Origin: an uncultured Eubacteriales bacterium
GTDB lineage: Bacteria > Bacillota > Clostridia > Lachnospirales > Anaerotignaceae
DNA: 12,351 nucleotides
Assembly (NCBI GenBank): GCA_959604475.1
Contig: CAUHBX010000008.1
Location: forward strand, 1 to 12,351
Direction: 5' to 3'
The position numbers were made by a program, and so were the translations under genes. Within the stretch, counting starts at the first letter, position 1. Every line of letters begins with the position of its first letter. Of the stretch, positions 6,250 to 12,351 are shown piece by piece. The notes under the pieces are model-generated. The model was not told the origin of the DNA and did no database searches. It worked only from the letters and a program-made list of their open reading frames with translations.

Positions 6250-7386
6250 TCAATGCCCAGAAGCCATTATAAGCCTAAATATCTGAGTAACTGTTTTTTT
6301 AATATTTTTAACAGTAGTGTTTTTATCCATTGCTTCTTCCAGCGTCATTGACCTATCAATTACAGGGAATATTGCGTCAATTCCCTTATCATTGCAGAGA
6401 TAAGCATCGTCCGTAACACATCCCGCAATACCAATTACACTGGCTCCCGCAATTTTAGCCCTGGCTGCAACTCCGGCCGGCGCCTTGCCCATAGCAGTCT
6501 GGCTGTCTATCCTGCCCTCACCGGTTATGACATAATCTGCGTTAACAAGAGCGTTATCAATTTCTATCTGGTCAAGGACAATCTCAACCCCCGGCTTAAG
6601 CTCGCCGTTCAGATACGCCCTAAAAGCGTAGCCAAGTCCGCCTGCCGCTCCGCTGCCGGGATTTTCAGCACAGTCCACACCAAGCTTTTTTCTTGTTACT
6701 TCTGCAAAGCTTCTAAGGGCATTATCTAAAAATTCAACTGTTTCAGCATCTGCACCTTTTTGAGGACCGTAAATATATGAAGCCCCCCTTTTTCCGCACA
6801 ATGGGTTATCGACATCGCAGGCTATTCGGAATACACAGTCCTTAAGCTGGGGTACTGCTCCGCTTATATCAATATCCTCAATATCGGCTACATATCTTCC
6901 GCCTATCCCTATCTCTTTTTTGCCGCCGTCATAAAACTTAAAGCCCAGGGACTGGAGCATTCCTACGCCCGCATCGTTGGTGGCGCTGCCTCCGATTCCT
7001 ATAATAAATTCACGGCAGCCCCTTTTTAATGCGTCTTTTATCATATCCCCCACACCATAGGTTGTTGTGTCAAGCGGATTCCTTTTTTCTTCCGGCACAA
7101 GCGGAAGCCCGGAGGAGGACGCCATTTCCATGATAGCCGTATTGCCGCAGATTCCGTAAACGGCAGTACGTTTTTCTCCCAGAGGGCCTGTAACCTCGGT
7201 TTCAATGAGCTTTCCGCCCATTCCCGATACAAGCGTATCAACGGTTCCTTCTCCGCCGTCCGCCAGAGGCATAACTATAACCTCCGCCCCGCTGTCAACC
7301 GATAAAACCGCCTCTTTTACTGCGTTGCCGGCCTCAAGCGACGATACGCTTCCCTTAAATGAATCTACAGCCGCCACGACTTTCAT
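6250..7386 (-). CDS. glxK: Glycerate kinase, GlxK/GarK type
   Basis: A 378-residue cytosolic kinase that phosphorylates D-glycerate with ATP, to 2-phosphoglycerate in characterised members of this family, feeding glycerate into lower glycolysis. The full length matches the family (about 375-385). Motifs in order: DSFKGS (8-13), LADGGEGT (41-48), the glycine-rich IGIGGSATNDAGVGMLQSLG (129-148), CDVDNPLCG (190-198), GPQKGA (207-212), PGSGAAGGLGYA (243-254) and ITGEGRIDSQTAMGKAP (287-303). The ATG follows a GGGAG site. It begins 12 bases after the thiI stop and is the last gene of the operon, ending at a clear terminator. Its place behind ribosome and tRNA modification genes does not suggest a shared pathway; no glyoxylate or tartronate genes are adjacent. 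The symbol is by family. Confidence 0.93.
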   Translation of the reverse strand: MKVVAAVDSFKGSVSSLEAGNAVKEAVLSVDSGAEVIVMPLADGGEGTVDTLVSGMGGKLIETEVTGPLGEKRTAVYGICGNTAIMEMASSSGLPLVPEEKRNPLDTTTYGVGDMIKDALKRGCREFIIGIGGSATNDAGVGMLQSLGFKFYDGGKKEIGIGGRYVADIEDIDISGAVPQLKDCVFRIACDVDNPLCGKRGASYIYGPQKGADAETVEFLDNALRSFAEVTRKKLGVDCAENPGSGAAGGLGYAFRAYLNGELKPGVEIVLDQIEIDNALVNADYVITGEGRIDSQTAMGKAPAGVAARAKIAGASVIGIAGCVTDDAYLCNDKGIDAIFPVIDRSMTLEEAMDKNTTVKNIKKTVTQIFRLIMASGH

Positions 7387-7398
7387 ATAATCACTCCC

Positions 7399-8586
7399 TT
7401 ACAACTCTATTATTTCAGCGTTTTCAGCCGCTTCATTTATATATCTGTCTAGCTCAGTCAGCTTGCTTTCGATTTTATCAATTACTGTTGTCTTAGGCTT
7501 TGTTTCAGGGTGCTTAGCAACAAAAATTGTACAGCAGTCCTCATAGGGCCTTATAGATATGTCAAATGTTCCAATCTGTCTTGCAATGTCTACTATTTCC
7601 TGCTTATCAAAGCCTGCCAACGGCCTTATTATAGGCATTGTAGCTGCCGCGCTTATGGCATGAAGCCCCTGCATAGTCTGGCTGGCAACCTGCCCAACAC
7701 TGTCGCCTGTTATAACAGCCAGCGCTCCGTCCTTCTCGCCCAATATGCAGGCAACCCTTGTCATAGCCCTTTTTAAAAATATGGTAAGCTTATCATGAGG
7801 TACGTTTTCTAAAAGATAAAGCTGCAAATCAGTAAACGGCACCACATACAGCTTAAAGCTTCCTGTAAAAAGTGTCAGCCTTTCGGCCAAATCGACTACC
7901 TTCTGCTTTGCCCTTTCGCTTGTATAAGGAGGGGAATTAAAGTAAACGCCCTCTACTTCAACACCCCTTTTAGCCATCAGAAAGGCTGAAACTGGGCTGT
8001 CTATACCGCCGGACAACATCACAATCCCCTTGCCTGAAGAACCGACAGGAAGGCCGCCAAGGCCCTTTATAAGCTTCGAATATATATAAGCATCGTTCCT
8101 AAGCTCAATATAAACTGTTAAATCCGGATTATGGACGTCAACCGTTAAAGTAGGGAAATTATCTAGAATATATTCCCCGACCGCTGCTGAAACCTCCCTT
8201 GACTCAAGGGGATATTTTTTATTGGAGCGTTTAGTCTCTATTTTAAAGGTCTCATATTCATCAACGCCGATATCGTTCATATGCTTTTTGCAGACAGCCT
8301 TCAGGTTATCCAAATCCTGTTTTTTTGTCCTGACGGCCGGAGAAACACCTATTATCCCCATTATACATAGGACTTTGGGGATAACACTGTCAAAATCCAT
8401 TTCTCCGCCCCTATCCTCAACAATAAGGCGTCCCTGCTCCTTAACAACATAAAAATCACCAAGTCCATCGAGATTTTTCCTTATGGTTCTTAAAAGCCTT
8501 TCTATAAAAAATTTTCGGTTATTGCCTCTGACGGCGATTTCCCCATATTTTACTATAAGTACATTTTCCTCTGTTATCTCTGCCAT
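7399..8586 (-). CDS. thiI: tRNA 4-thiouridine synthetase ThiI, without rhodanese domain
   Basis: A 395-residue enzyme that adenylates U8 of tRNA and exchanges its oxygen for sulfur, giving 4-thiouridine. In some bacteria ThiI also supports thiazole synthesis. An N-terminal ferredoxin-like domain and THUMP domain (about 1-165) bind tRNA; the PP-loop ATPase domain carries SGGIDSP at 192-198, with VITGDSVGQVASQT at 291-304. The conserved EDCCT at 349-353 holds the cysteine thought to take part in sulfur transfer. The protein ends without the rhodanese domain of the E. coli enzyme, as in most Bacillota. The gene starts 4 bases after the desulfurase stop codon; its GAGG lies in the last codons of that gene, so the two are translationally linked. 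This matches the Bacillus nifZ-thiI pair, where the desulfurase hands sulfur directly to ThiI. Confidence 0.96.
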   Translation of the reverse strand: MAEITEENVLIVKYGEIAVRGNNRKFFIERLLRTIRKNLDGLGDFYVVKEQGRLIVEDRGGEMDFDSVIPKVLCIMGIIGVSPAVRTKKQDLDNLKAVCKKHMNDIGVDEYETFKIETKRSNKKYPLESREVSAAVGEYILDNFPTLTVDVHNPDLTVYIELRNDAYIYSKLIKGLGGLPVGSSGKGIVMLSGGIDSPVSAFLMAKRGVEVEGVYFNSPPYTSERAKQKVVDLAERLTLFTGSFKLYVVPFTDLQLYLLENVPHDKLTIFLKRAMTRVACILGEKDGALAVITGDSVGQVASQTMQGLHAISAAATMPIIRPLAGFDKQEIVDIARQIGTFDISIRPYEDCCTIFVAKHPETKPKTTVIDKIESKLTELDRYINEAAENAEIIEL

Positions 8587-8590
8587 AATA

Positions 8591-9742
8591 CTACCTCATA
8601 TATTTTCTCAAAAAAGCTGTTTTTTCCTTAAGCGCCTTAAGGCATATTTCAGCCTCCTCTACCGTATTGTAGCGGCAGAAGCTGAAGCGTATAGCGCCTT
8701 CTATCCTTACATCGGAAAGCCCTAAGGCCGAAAGTACTGAGCTTGCGCCCTTTTTTTTGCTGTTGCAGGCGCTTCCGGCGGAAACATAAATTTCCTTTTC
8801 CTCAAGCGAATGGAGCAAAACCTCACTTCTAAGTCCGTTAAAGCTTACGTTAAGCACATAGGGACTTGCTTCCTCAATGGACGGCCCGTTAATATGGGTA
8901 TACGGTATTTCACCCAATATGCCCTCGGCCAGTACTTTTTTTACGGACATTACGTTCTGTTTAGCCATTTCCTGCTCCTTAAGGCCTGCTTTGACAGCCT
9001 CGGCCAGCCCGACTATCGACGGTGTATTCTCAGTTCCGGAACGCTGTCCCATTTCGTGTCCGCCGCCGTATATAATCGGCTTTACCTTAAGCCCCTTTCT
9101 CATATAAAAAATGCCTATTCCCTTAGGGCCGTGTATTTTATGGCCGCTCATAGAAAGCATGTCTATTCCCATTTTCTTTACGTCTATAGGATATTTTCCA
9201 AAGGCCTGCACAGCATCCACATGGTACAGTGTGTCCGGATTTACACTTTTAACCGCCCTGCTTATTTCTGCGGCGTTTTGTATCGTCCCGGTCTCATTAT
9301 TAATTAATATTGTGCTCACAAGCACAGTATCCTCACGCACAGCCGCCTTAAGTTCTTCTATATCTATATAGCCGGCACAGTCCACGTCCAGCACCGTTAT
9401 ATCCCAGCCCATTTCCTTAAGCTGCATCATAGGCATAAGCATGGCCGGATGTTCTATAGCGGTTGTTATCATATGCTTTCCGTTCCTTAAATACCCTCTT
9501 GCTGTGCCAAATACCGCCCAGTTGTCGCTTTCCGTACCGCCTGATGTATAATAAATTTCTTCCGGCAGAGCATTTATAGCAGAAGCCATTACTTTTCTTG
9601 CCTCAATTATTTCACGTTCGGCCCTGACTCCCATCATACTCTGCGACGAAGAGTTACCGTAATTATCCAACAGCATATGGCTTACCTTCTCGGATACTAT
9701 ATCCAGAGCCCTGGTAGTCGCAGCGTTATCAAAATAAATCAT
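8591..9742 (-). CDS. NifS/IscS-like cysteine desulfurase, partner of ThiI
   Basis: A 383-residue PLP enzyme that takes sulfur from cysteine as a persulfide. Visible landmarks: YFDNAATT (3-10), TSGGTESDN (66-74), EHPA (97-100), NNETGT (148-153), HVDAVQAFGK (174-183), the PLP lysine Lys202 in SGHKIHGPKG, RSGTEN (234-239) and the catalytic Cys326 in SAGSACNSKKKG on a group I length loop. I start it at the ATG at 9740-9742, 7 bases after GAGGG; a frame open from TTG at 9763 would overlap rsmE and add residues before the conserved IYFDNAATT. The GAGGG shares bases with the rsmE stop codon. Because thiI follows after only 4 bases, its main job is probably sulfur supply for tRNA 4-thiouridine, as with Bacillus NifZ, rather than general Fe-S assembly; no iscU-like gene is nearby. 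Confidence 0.93.
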   Translation of the reverse strand: MIYFDNAATTRALDIVSEKVSHMLLDNYGNSSSQSMMGVRAEREIIEARKVMASAINALPEEIYYTSGGTESDNWAVFGTARGYLRNGKHMITTAIEHPAMLMPMMQLKEMGWDITVLDVDCAGYIDIEELKAAVREDTVLVSTILINNETGTIQNAAEISRAVKSVNPDTLYHVDAVQAFGKYPIDVKKMGIDMLSMSGHKIHGPKGIGIFYMRKGLKVKPIIYGGGHEMGQRSGTENTPSIVGLAEAVKAGLKEQEMAKQNVMSVKKVLAEGILGEIPYTHINGPSIEEASPYVLNVSFNGLRSEVLLHSLEEKEIYVSAGSACNSKKKGASSVLSALGLSDVRIEGAIRFSFCRYNTVEEAEICLKALKEKTAFLRKYMR

Positions 9743-9752
9743 ATAAAATCCC

Positions 9753-10484
9753 TCACATATCAAGATAAAACAATATATTGGCTATAGTGCACAATCCCGC
9801 GGTTTCGGTACGGAGTATCCTTTTGCCAAGGGTTATTGTCAGCACTTTGCAAGAAACAGCGGCATTTATCTCATCAACGGAAAAGCCTCCTTCAGGCCCT
9901 ATAAATACTGCCAGGCTTTCCCCCCTGTATCCGCTTAAAAACTCCTTAAGCCCTCTTTTTTCCTCCAGCTCATAGGGTATTGCGGCTCCGTCCATTTTGG
10001 CCGCTTCCTCTACAGCTTCTTTAAATGACATAACCTGGCCTACCTCAGGAATAATTCCCCTGCCGCACTGCTTTGCGGCAGACTCTGAAATTTTCTGCCA
10101 GCGTTCAATCTTCTTTTTTTCCTTATTCTTATCCAGCTTTACTATACAGCGCTCCGTATTTACCGGAACAATCCTGCATACACCTAGCTCCACGCATTTT
10201 TGTATAATAAGCTCCATTTTGTCTCCCTTGGGAAGGCCCTGATAAAGCGTTATTTTAACCGACGGCTCGCTTTTTGTAAAGTCTGAGCTTATTATTTCAA
10301 GCCTTACCTCTTTATCGGAAAGCCCGATTATTCTGGCCTCGTAATCTATGCCTGTCCCATCACAGACTGTAAGGGTATCTCCCTGATTACTTCTTAAAAC
10401 CCTGGATATATGTCCAGCGTCATCTCCATACAGTGTAATAATGTTGTCCCTGATATTTTCAGGCTCAGCAAAAAATCTCGGCAT
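9753..10484 (-). CDS. rsmE: 16S rRNA (uracil1498-N3)-methyltransferase RsmE
   Basis: A 243-residue SPOUT-class methyltransferase that puts a methyl group on N3 of U1498 in 16S rRNA of the small subunit, using S-adenosylmethionine. The N-terminal PUA-like part begins MPRFFAEPENI and runs to about residue 70. The catalytic part shows KGDKMELIIQKCVELG (86-101), ERWQKISESAAKQCGR (127-142), FIGPEGGFSVDE (194-205) and the trefoil-knot segment LGKRILRTETAG (219-230), all diagnostic. Length is normal. The ATG lies 6 bases after the prmA stop codon, and its AAGGG site overlaps the end of prmA. The prmA-rsmE pair is common in Bacillota. Confidence 0.96.
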   Translation of the reverse strand: MPRFFAEPENIRDNIITLYGDDAGHISRVLRSNQGDTLTVCDGTGIDYEARIIGLSDKEVRLEIISSDFTKSEPSVKITLYQGLPKGDKMELIIQKCVELGVCRIVPVNTERCIVKLDKNKEKKKIERWQKISESAAKQCGRGIIPEVGQVMSFKEAVEEAAKMDGAAIPYELEEKRGLKEFLSGYRGESLAVFIGPEGGFSVDEINAAVSCKVLTITLGKRILRTETAGLCTIANILFYLDM

Positions 10485-10490
10485 ATCAAA

Positions 10491-11483
10491 TCACCCTTCG
10501 TATTTTGAGGCAACAGCAGCCCAGCCTTTGTCCTTCATTACTTCAAGCAAGGCAAATCCCCTGCGCTTAAGCGCTTCAAGCACATCGTCAAGCCTTTCCA
10601 CAATAATTCCCGAAGCTACGAAAATACCTCCGTCCCTTATATACTGCGGTATCTTTTCAGTAAGGGCAATTATAACATCGGCTACGATGTTTGCCTCTAC
10701 AACATCATATTTCTTACCGCTGTAATCATTATCAAGCTCGTCGTCAGCGAGTATATTTCCGCTGACTACAGTATAGGTATCTCTGCCAATGCCGTTCATC
10801 CCGGCGTTAGTATATGCAATATCAACCGCATTCGGGTCAATATCAACTGCATCTGCGTGGCTAGCGCCTAAAAGAAGGGAGGCAATTGAAAGTATACCGC
10901 TTCCGCAGCCTATATCAAGTACATTATCTCCCTCTCTCATGTATTTTTCAATAAGCTCTATGCAAAGCCTTGTAGTCTCATGGGTACCGGTGCCGAAAAC
11001 ATGGCCCGGGTCTATTTTTAAAATAGTTTTGGTTCCGTCATTATCAGCCTTTTCCCATGAAGGGCATATTATCATTTTATCCCCTACGGCAAAGGGCTTG
11101 AAATATTTTTTCCAGTTATTTGCCCAATCGTCCTCTTTTAAATTTTTCAACGTCATTTTAAGGCTTCCAAAATTAATTTCCTTCTCATTTTCCTTTGCAG
11201 CCCTGAGCATTTCCTTCACAATATTCAGCGTTTCCATACCGTTTACATTGTCCCTAACGAAGAAAGTTATTCCGTTTTTGGCCTTTGTTTTCTGCTTTAC
11301 AAGCTCATCCTCTATATAATCCCAGTCCCTTGCGGGGTTATCCAAAAACTCGGTAAAATCCTCGCTGTCTTCTATCATTACTCCTGTGATACCGCATTGA
11401 TAAATAATTCCTGAAACAGGCTCAAAGCCTTCTCTTTCCGTTTCAATAAATATTTCAATCCAGCTGCATTCGTTTTCGCTCAT
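10491..11483 (-). CDS. prmA: Ribosomal protein L11 methyltransferase PrmA
   Basis: A 330-residue class I SAM methyltransferase that methylates lysines and the N-terminus of ribosomal protein L11. An N-terminal substrate-recognition domain (about 1-110) is followed by EDDWANNWKKYFKP (117-130), DPGHVFGTGTHETT (158-171), the SAM-binding DIGCGSGIL (190-198) and EANIVADVI (263-271). The family usually has DPGMAFGTGTHPTT, so His replaces Met-Ala and Glu replaces Pro here, mild departures. I start at the ATG at 11481-11483, 5 bases after GGAGG; the frame extends four codons further to a TTG that overlaps that Shine-Dalgarno. It leads the tight gene set prmA-rsmE-desulfurase-thiI-glycerate kinase. 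No convincing promoter was found directly before it, so it is probably read from the gene upstream, past the hairpin in between. Confidence 0.94.
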   Translation of the reverse strand: MSENECSWIEIFIETEREGFEPVSGIIYQCGITGVMIEDSEDFTEFLDNPARDWDYIEDELVKQKTKAKNGITFFVRDNVNGMETLNIVKEMLRAAKENEKEINFGSLKMTLKNLKEDDWANNWKKYFKPFAVGDKMIICPSWEKADNDGTKTILKIDPGHVFGTGTHETTRLCIELIEKYMREGDNVLDIGCGSGILSIASLLLGASHADAVDIDPNAVDIAYTNAGMNGIGRDTYTVVSGNILADDELDNDYSGKKYDVVEANIVADVIIALTEKIPQYIRDGGIFVASGIIVERLDDVLEALKRRGFALLEVMKDKGWAAVASKYEG

Positions 11484-11506
11484 ATTTTCCTCCAAATATT
11501 AAATAT

Positions 11507-11531
11507 GGGGAACACCCCGCCGGCGTTCCCC
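11507..11531 (-). terminator. GC-rich hairpin between nucleotidyltransferase and prmA
   Basis: A 10-bp stem pairs 11507-11516 with 11522-11531 (GGGGAAC core, one G-U pair when read on the minus strand) around a 5-base loop. It begins 6 bases after the nucleotidyltransferase stop. The following minus-strand bases, ATATTTAATATTT, hold no solid T-run, so termination would be partial at best. It may instead protect or separate parts of a common mRNA. Confidence 0.45.
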
Positions 11532-11537
11532 TCATAC

Positions 11538-12275
11538 TTATTTGCCTTCGTATTCTTCACACACGCTTTTGTAGCTTTCCGGCGTCCCTATATCATAGCA
11601 CTCGCCCTCAAAGGTATAGGCGTATACTTCTTTCCTCTTATAAAGCCATTCCAGAAAATATCCGGGAGCGTCAGGCTTATTGCCCTCCTGAATATACTGT
11701 CTGAACATAGGTACAGTATCCCTTTTATACATGTATGTGGCGTACACTGCCCTATTGGTTTTAGGCTCTGCAGGCTTTTCCTCAATCTCAAGCACCTTTG
11801 AGTTTTCATCAAGAAGCGCAACGCCAAACTGCTTAAGCATTTCCCTGTTTTCGAACCTTTTAACGCATACACAGTCCTTATCAATCCTTTTATAGTAATC
11901 ATAATATTCCTTAAGGGAGTAGGTAAAAAAGTTGTCTCCGGCTATTACAAGCACCTCTTCGTCTATATTTTTTTCATCTATAGCATAGAGAATGTCTCCT
12001 ATGGCGCCTCTTCTGGTCTCCTCGCTTGTAGTACCGTCGTCAAGCACAGTAATCTTCTTGTCCGACTTAAGGCTTTCTGCCCATTCATAAAAGCAGCCGG
12101 CAAACTTATGGTTTGATATAACTATGATTTCATCAACTGCGCCGATGGTCTCTATCTCGTCAACAATATAATCGATTATAGGTTTATTATTAATAGGCAA
12201 AAGCGCCTTGGGCTTGTTTATGGTTAAAGGATAAAGTCTGGTAGCGTATCCCGCCGCCAATATTAAAGCTATCAT
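11538..12275 (-). CDS. Sugar-phosphate nucleotidyltransferase (RmlA-like)
   Basis: A 245-residue enzyme of the NTP_transferase family, which joins a sugar 1-phosphate to a nucleoside triphosphate to give an activated NDP-sugar and pyrophosphate. The Rossmann-like core shows LAAGYATRLYPLT (6-18, the G-x-G-T-R-type loop, here with Tyr-Ala in place of the usual Gly-x-Gly-Thr), KPKALLPI (21-28), the metal-binding GDN (113-115), GVALLDENSKVLEIEEKP (151-168) and DIGTPESY (228-235). It lacks a left-handed beta-helix acyltransferase tail and is shorter than RmlA (about 290). The base and sugar are unknown. A GGGGAG site precedes the ATG by 7 bases, with a promoter upstream. It may supply sugars for cell-wall or surface glycans, which would suit an organism with SLH proteins; that link is inference. 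Confidence 0.85.
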   Translation of the reverse strand: MIALILAAGYATRLYPLTINKPKALLPINNKPIIDYIVDEIETIGAVDEIIVISNHKFAGCFYEWAESLKSDKKITVLDDGTTSEETRRGAIGDILYAIDEKNIDEEVLVIAGDNFFTYSLKEYYDYYKRIDKDCVCVKRFENREMLKQFGVALLDENSKVLEIEEKPAEPKTNRAVYATYMYKRDTVPMFRQYIQEGNKPDAPGYFLEWLYKRKEVYAYTFEGECYDIGTPESYKSVCEEYEGK

Positions 12276-12307
12276 TCCTACACTCCCCGATAAATATTTT
12301 TGATTTG

Positions 12308-12335
12308 ATTATACCATACTTATTGCATTATTCAA
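12308..12335 (-). promoter_or_regulatory. Promoter of the nucleotidyltransferase and possibly prmA operon
   Basis: On the minus strand a perfect TATAAT (complement of 12308-12313) is preceded by TGG, giving an extended -10, and by TTGAAT (complement of 12330-12335) at 16-base spacing. The start of transcription would lie about 25 bases before the ATG, leaving a short leader. No other gene is visible to the right edge. Confidence 0.65.
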
Positions 12336-12351
12336 AAACTATTTTATTAAA

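Noticed and set aside
8810..9307. Plus-strand 165-codon frame within the desulfurase gene
   Set aside because: It is a shadow of a clearly conserved enzyme on the other strand, with no ribosome binding site or recognisable product.
9743..9763. TTG start seven codons before the desulfurase ATG
   Set aside because: It overlaps rsmE and adds residues before the conserved IYFDNAATT start; the ATG has GAGGG at 7 bases.
11484..11495. TTG start four codons before the prmA ATG
   Set aside because: The TTG overlaps the Shine-Dalgarno sequence; the ATG lies 5 bases after GGAGG.

Overview
The window reads as a piece of chromosome from a low- to mid-GC anaerobic Bacillota, most likely a member of the Clostridia. 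The grounds are strong GGAGG-type ribosome binding sites, sigma-A-like promoters, a ThiI that lacks the rhodanese domain and sits beside its own NifS-like desulfurase, and a large SLH-anchored surface protein. I cannot name a genus from this sequence. Nothing looks like a prophage, transposon, CRISPR array or rRNA/tRNA gene. No gene-free stretch exceeds about 245 bases.

Left part (1-2304). The tail of an Asp/Glu racemase-like gene runs rightward and ends at 159. It is followed by a hairpin-rich spacer and then, on the minus strand, an AEC (auxin efflux carrier) family permease. The permease is divergent from a GntR/FCD regulator on the plus strand. The intergenic region between the two carries a good sigma-A promoter for the permease and two TTGT-N6-ACAA palindromes. 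One palindrome covers the expected permease transcription start, so the regulator probably controls the permease. The ligand is unknown; a small organic acid is the natural guess.

Middle part (2305-6249). A strong bidirectional terminator separates the regulator from a 1220-residue surface protein on the minus strand. That protein has a signal peptide, three SLH domains, two related beta-helix-like modules joined by a serine-rich linker, and six Big_2 (bacterial Ig-like) domains interrupted by a FIVAR-like helical segment. Its fifth Ig domain is short. A 74-bp nested inverted repeat sits at the shortened point in the DNA. The gene has its own leader with a direct repeat, and the terminator of the next operon lies just upstream.

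Right part (6250-12351). A compact minus-strand housekeeping operon runs prmA - rsmE - cysteine desulfurase - thiI - glycerate kinase, with gaps of 4 to 12 bases. It is headed, across a 54-base gap containing a hairpin, by a sugar-phosphate nucleotidyltransferase with its own promoter at the right edge. prmA and rsmE modify the ribosome. The desulfurase and ThiI together make 4-thiouridine in tRNA. Glycerate kinase is a metabolic passenger.

For three genes (surface protein, desulfurase, prmA) the longest reading frame begins at a GTG or TTG lying within or upstream of the Shine-Dalgarno sequence, and the real start is an ATG further in. I use the ATG starts.

Most of the window is ordinary. 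The parts most worth a second look are the nested inverted repeat at the truncated Ig domain, the duplicated beta-helix module, and the paired operators between the permease and its regulator. I see no clear sign of an undescribed multi-gene system.
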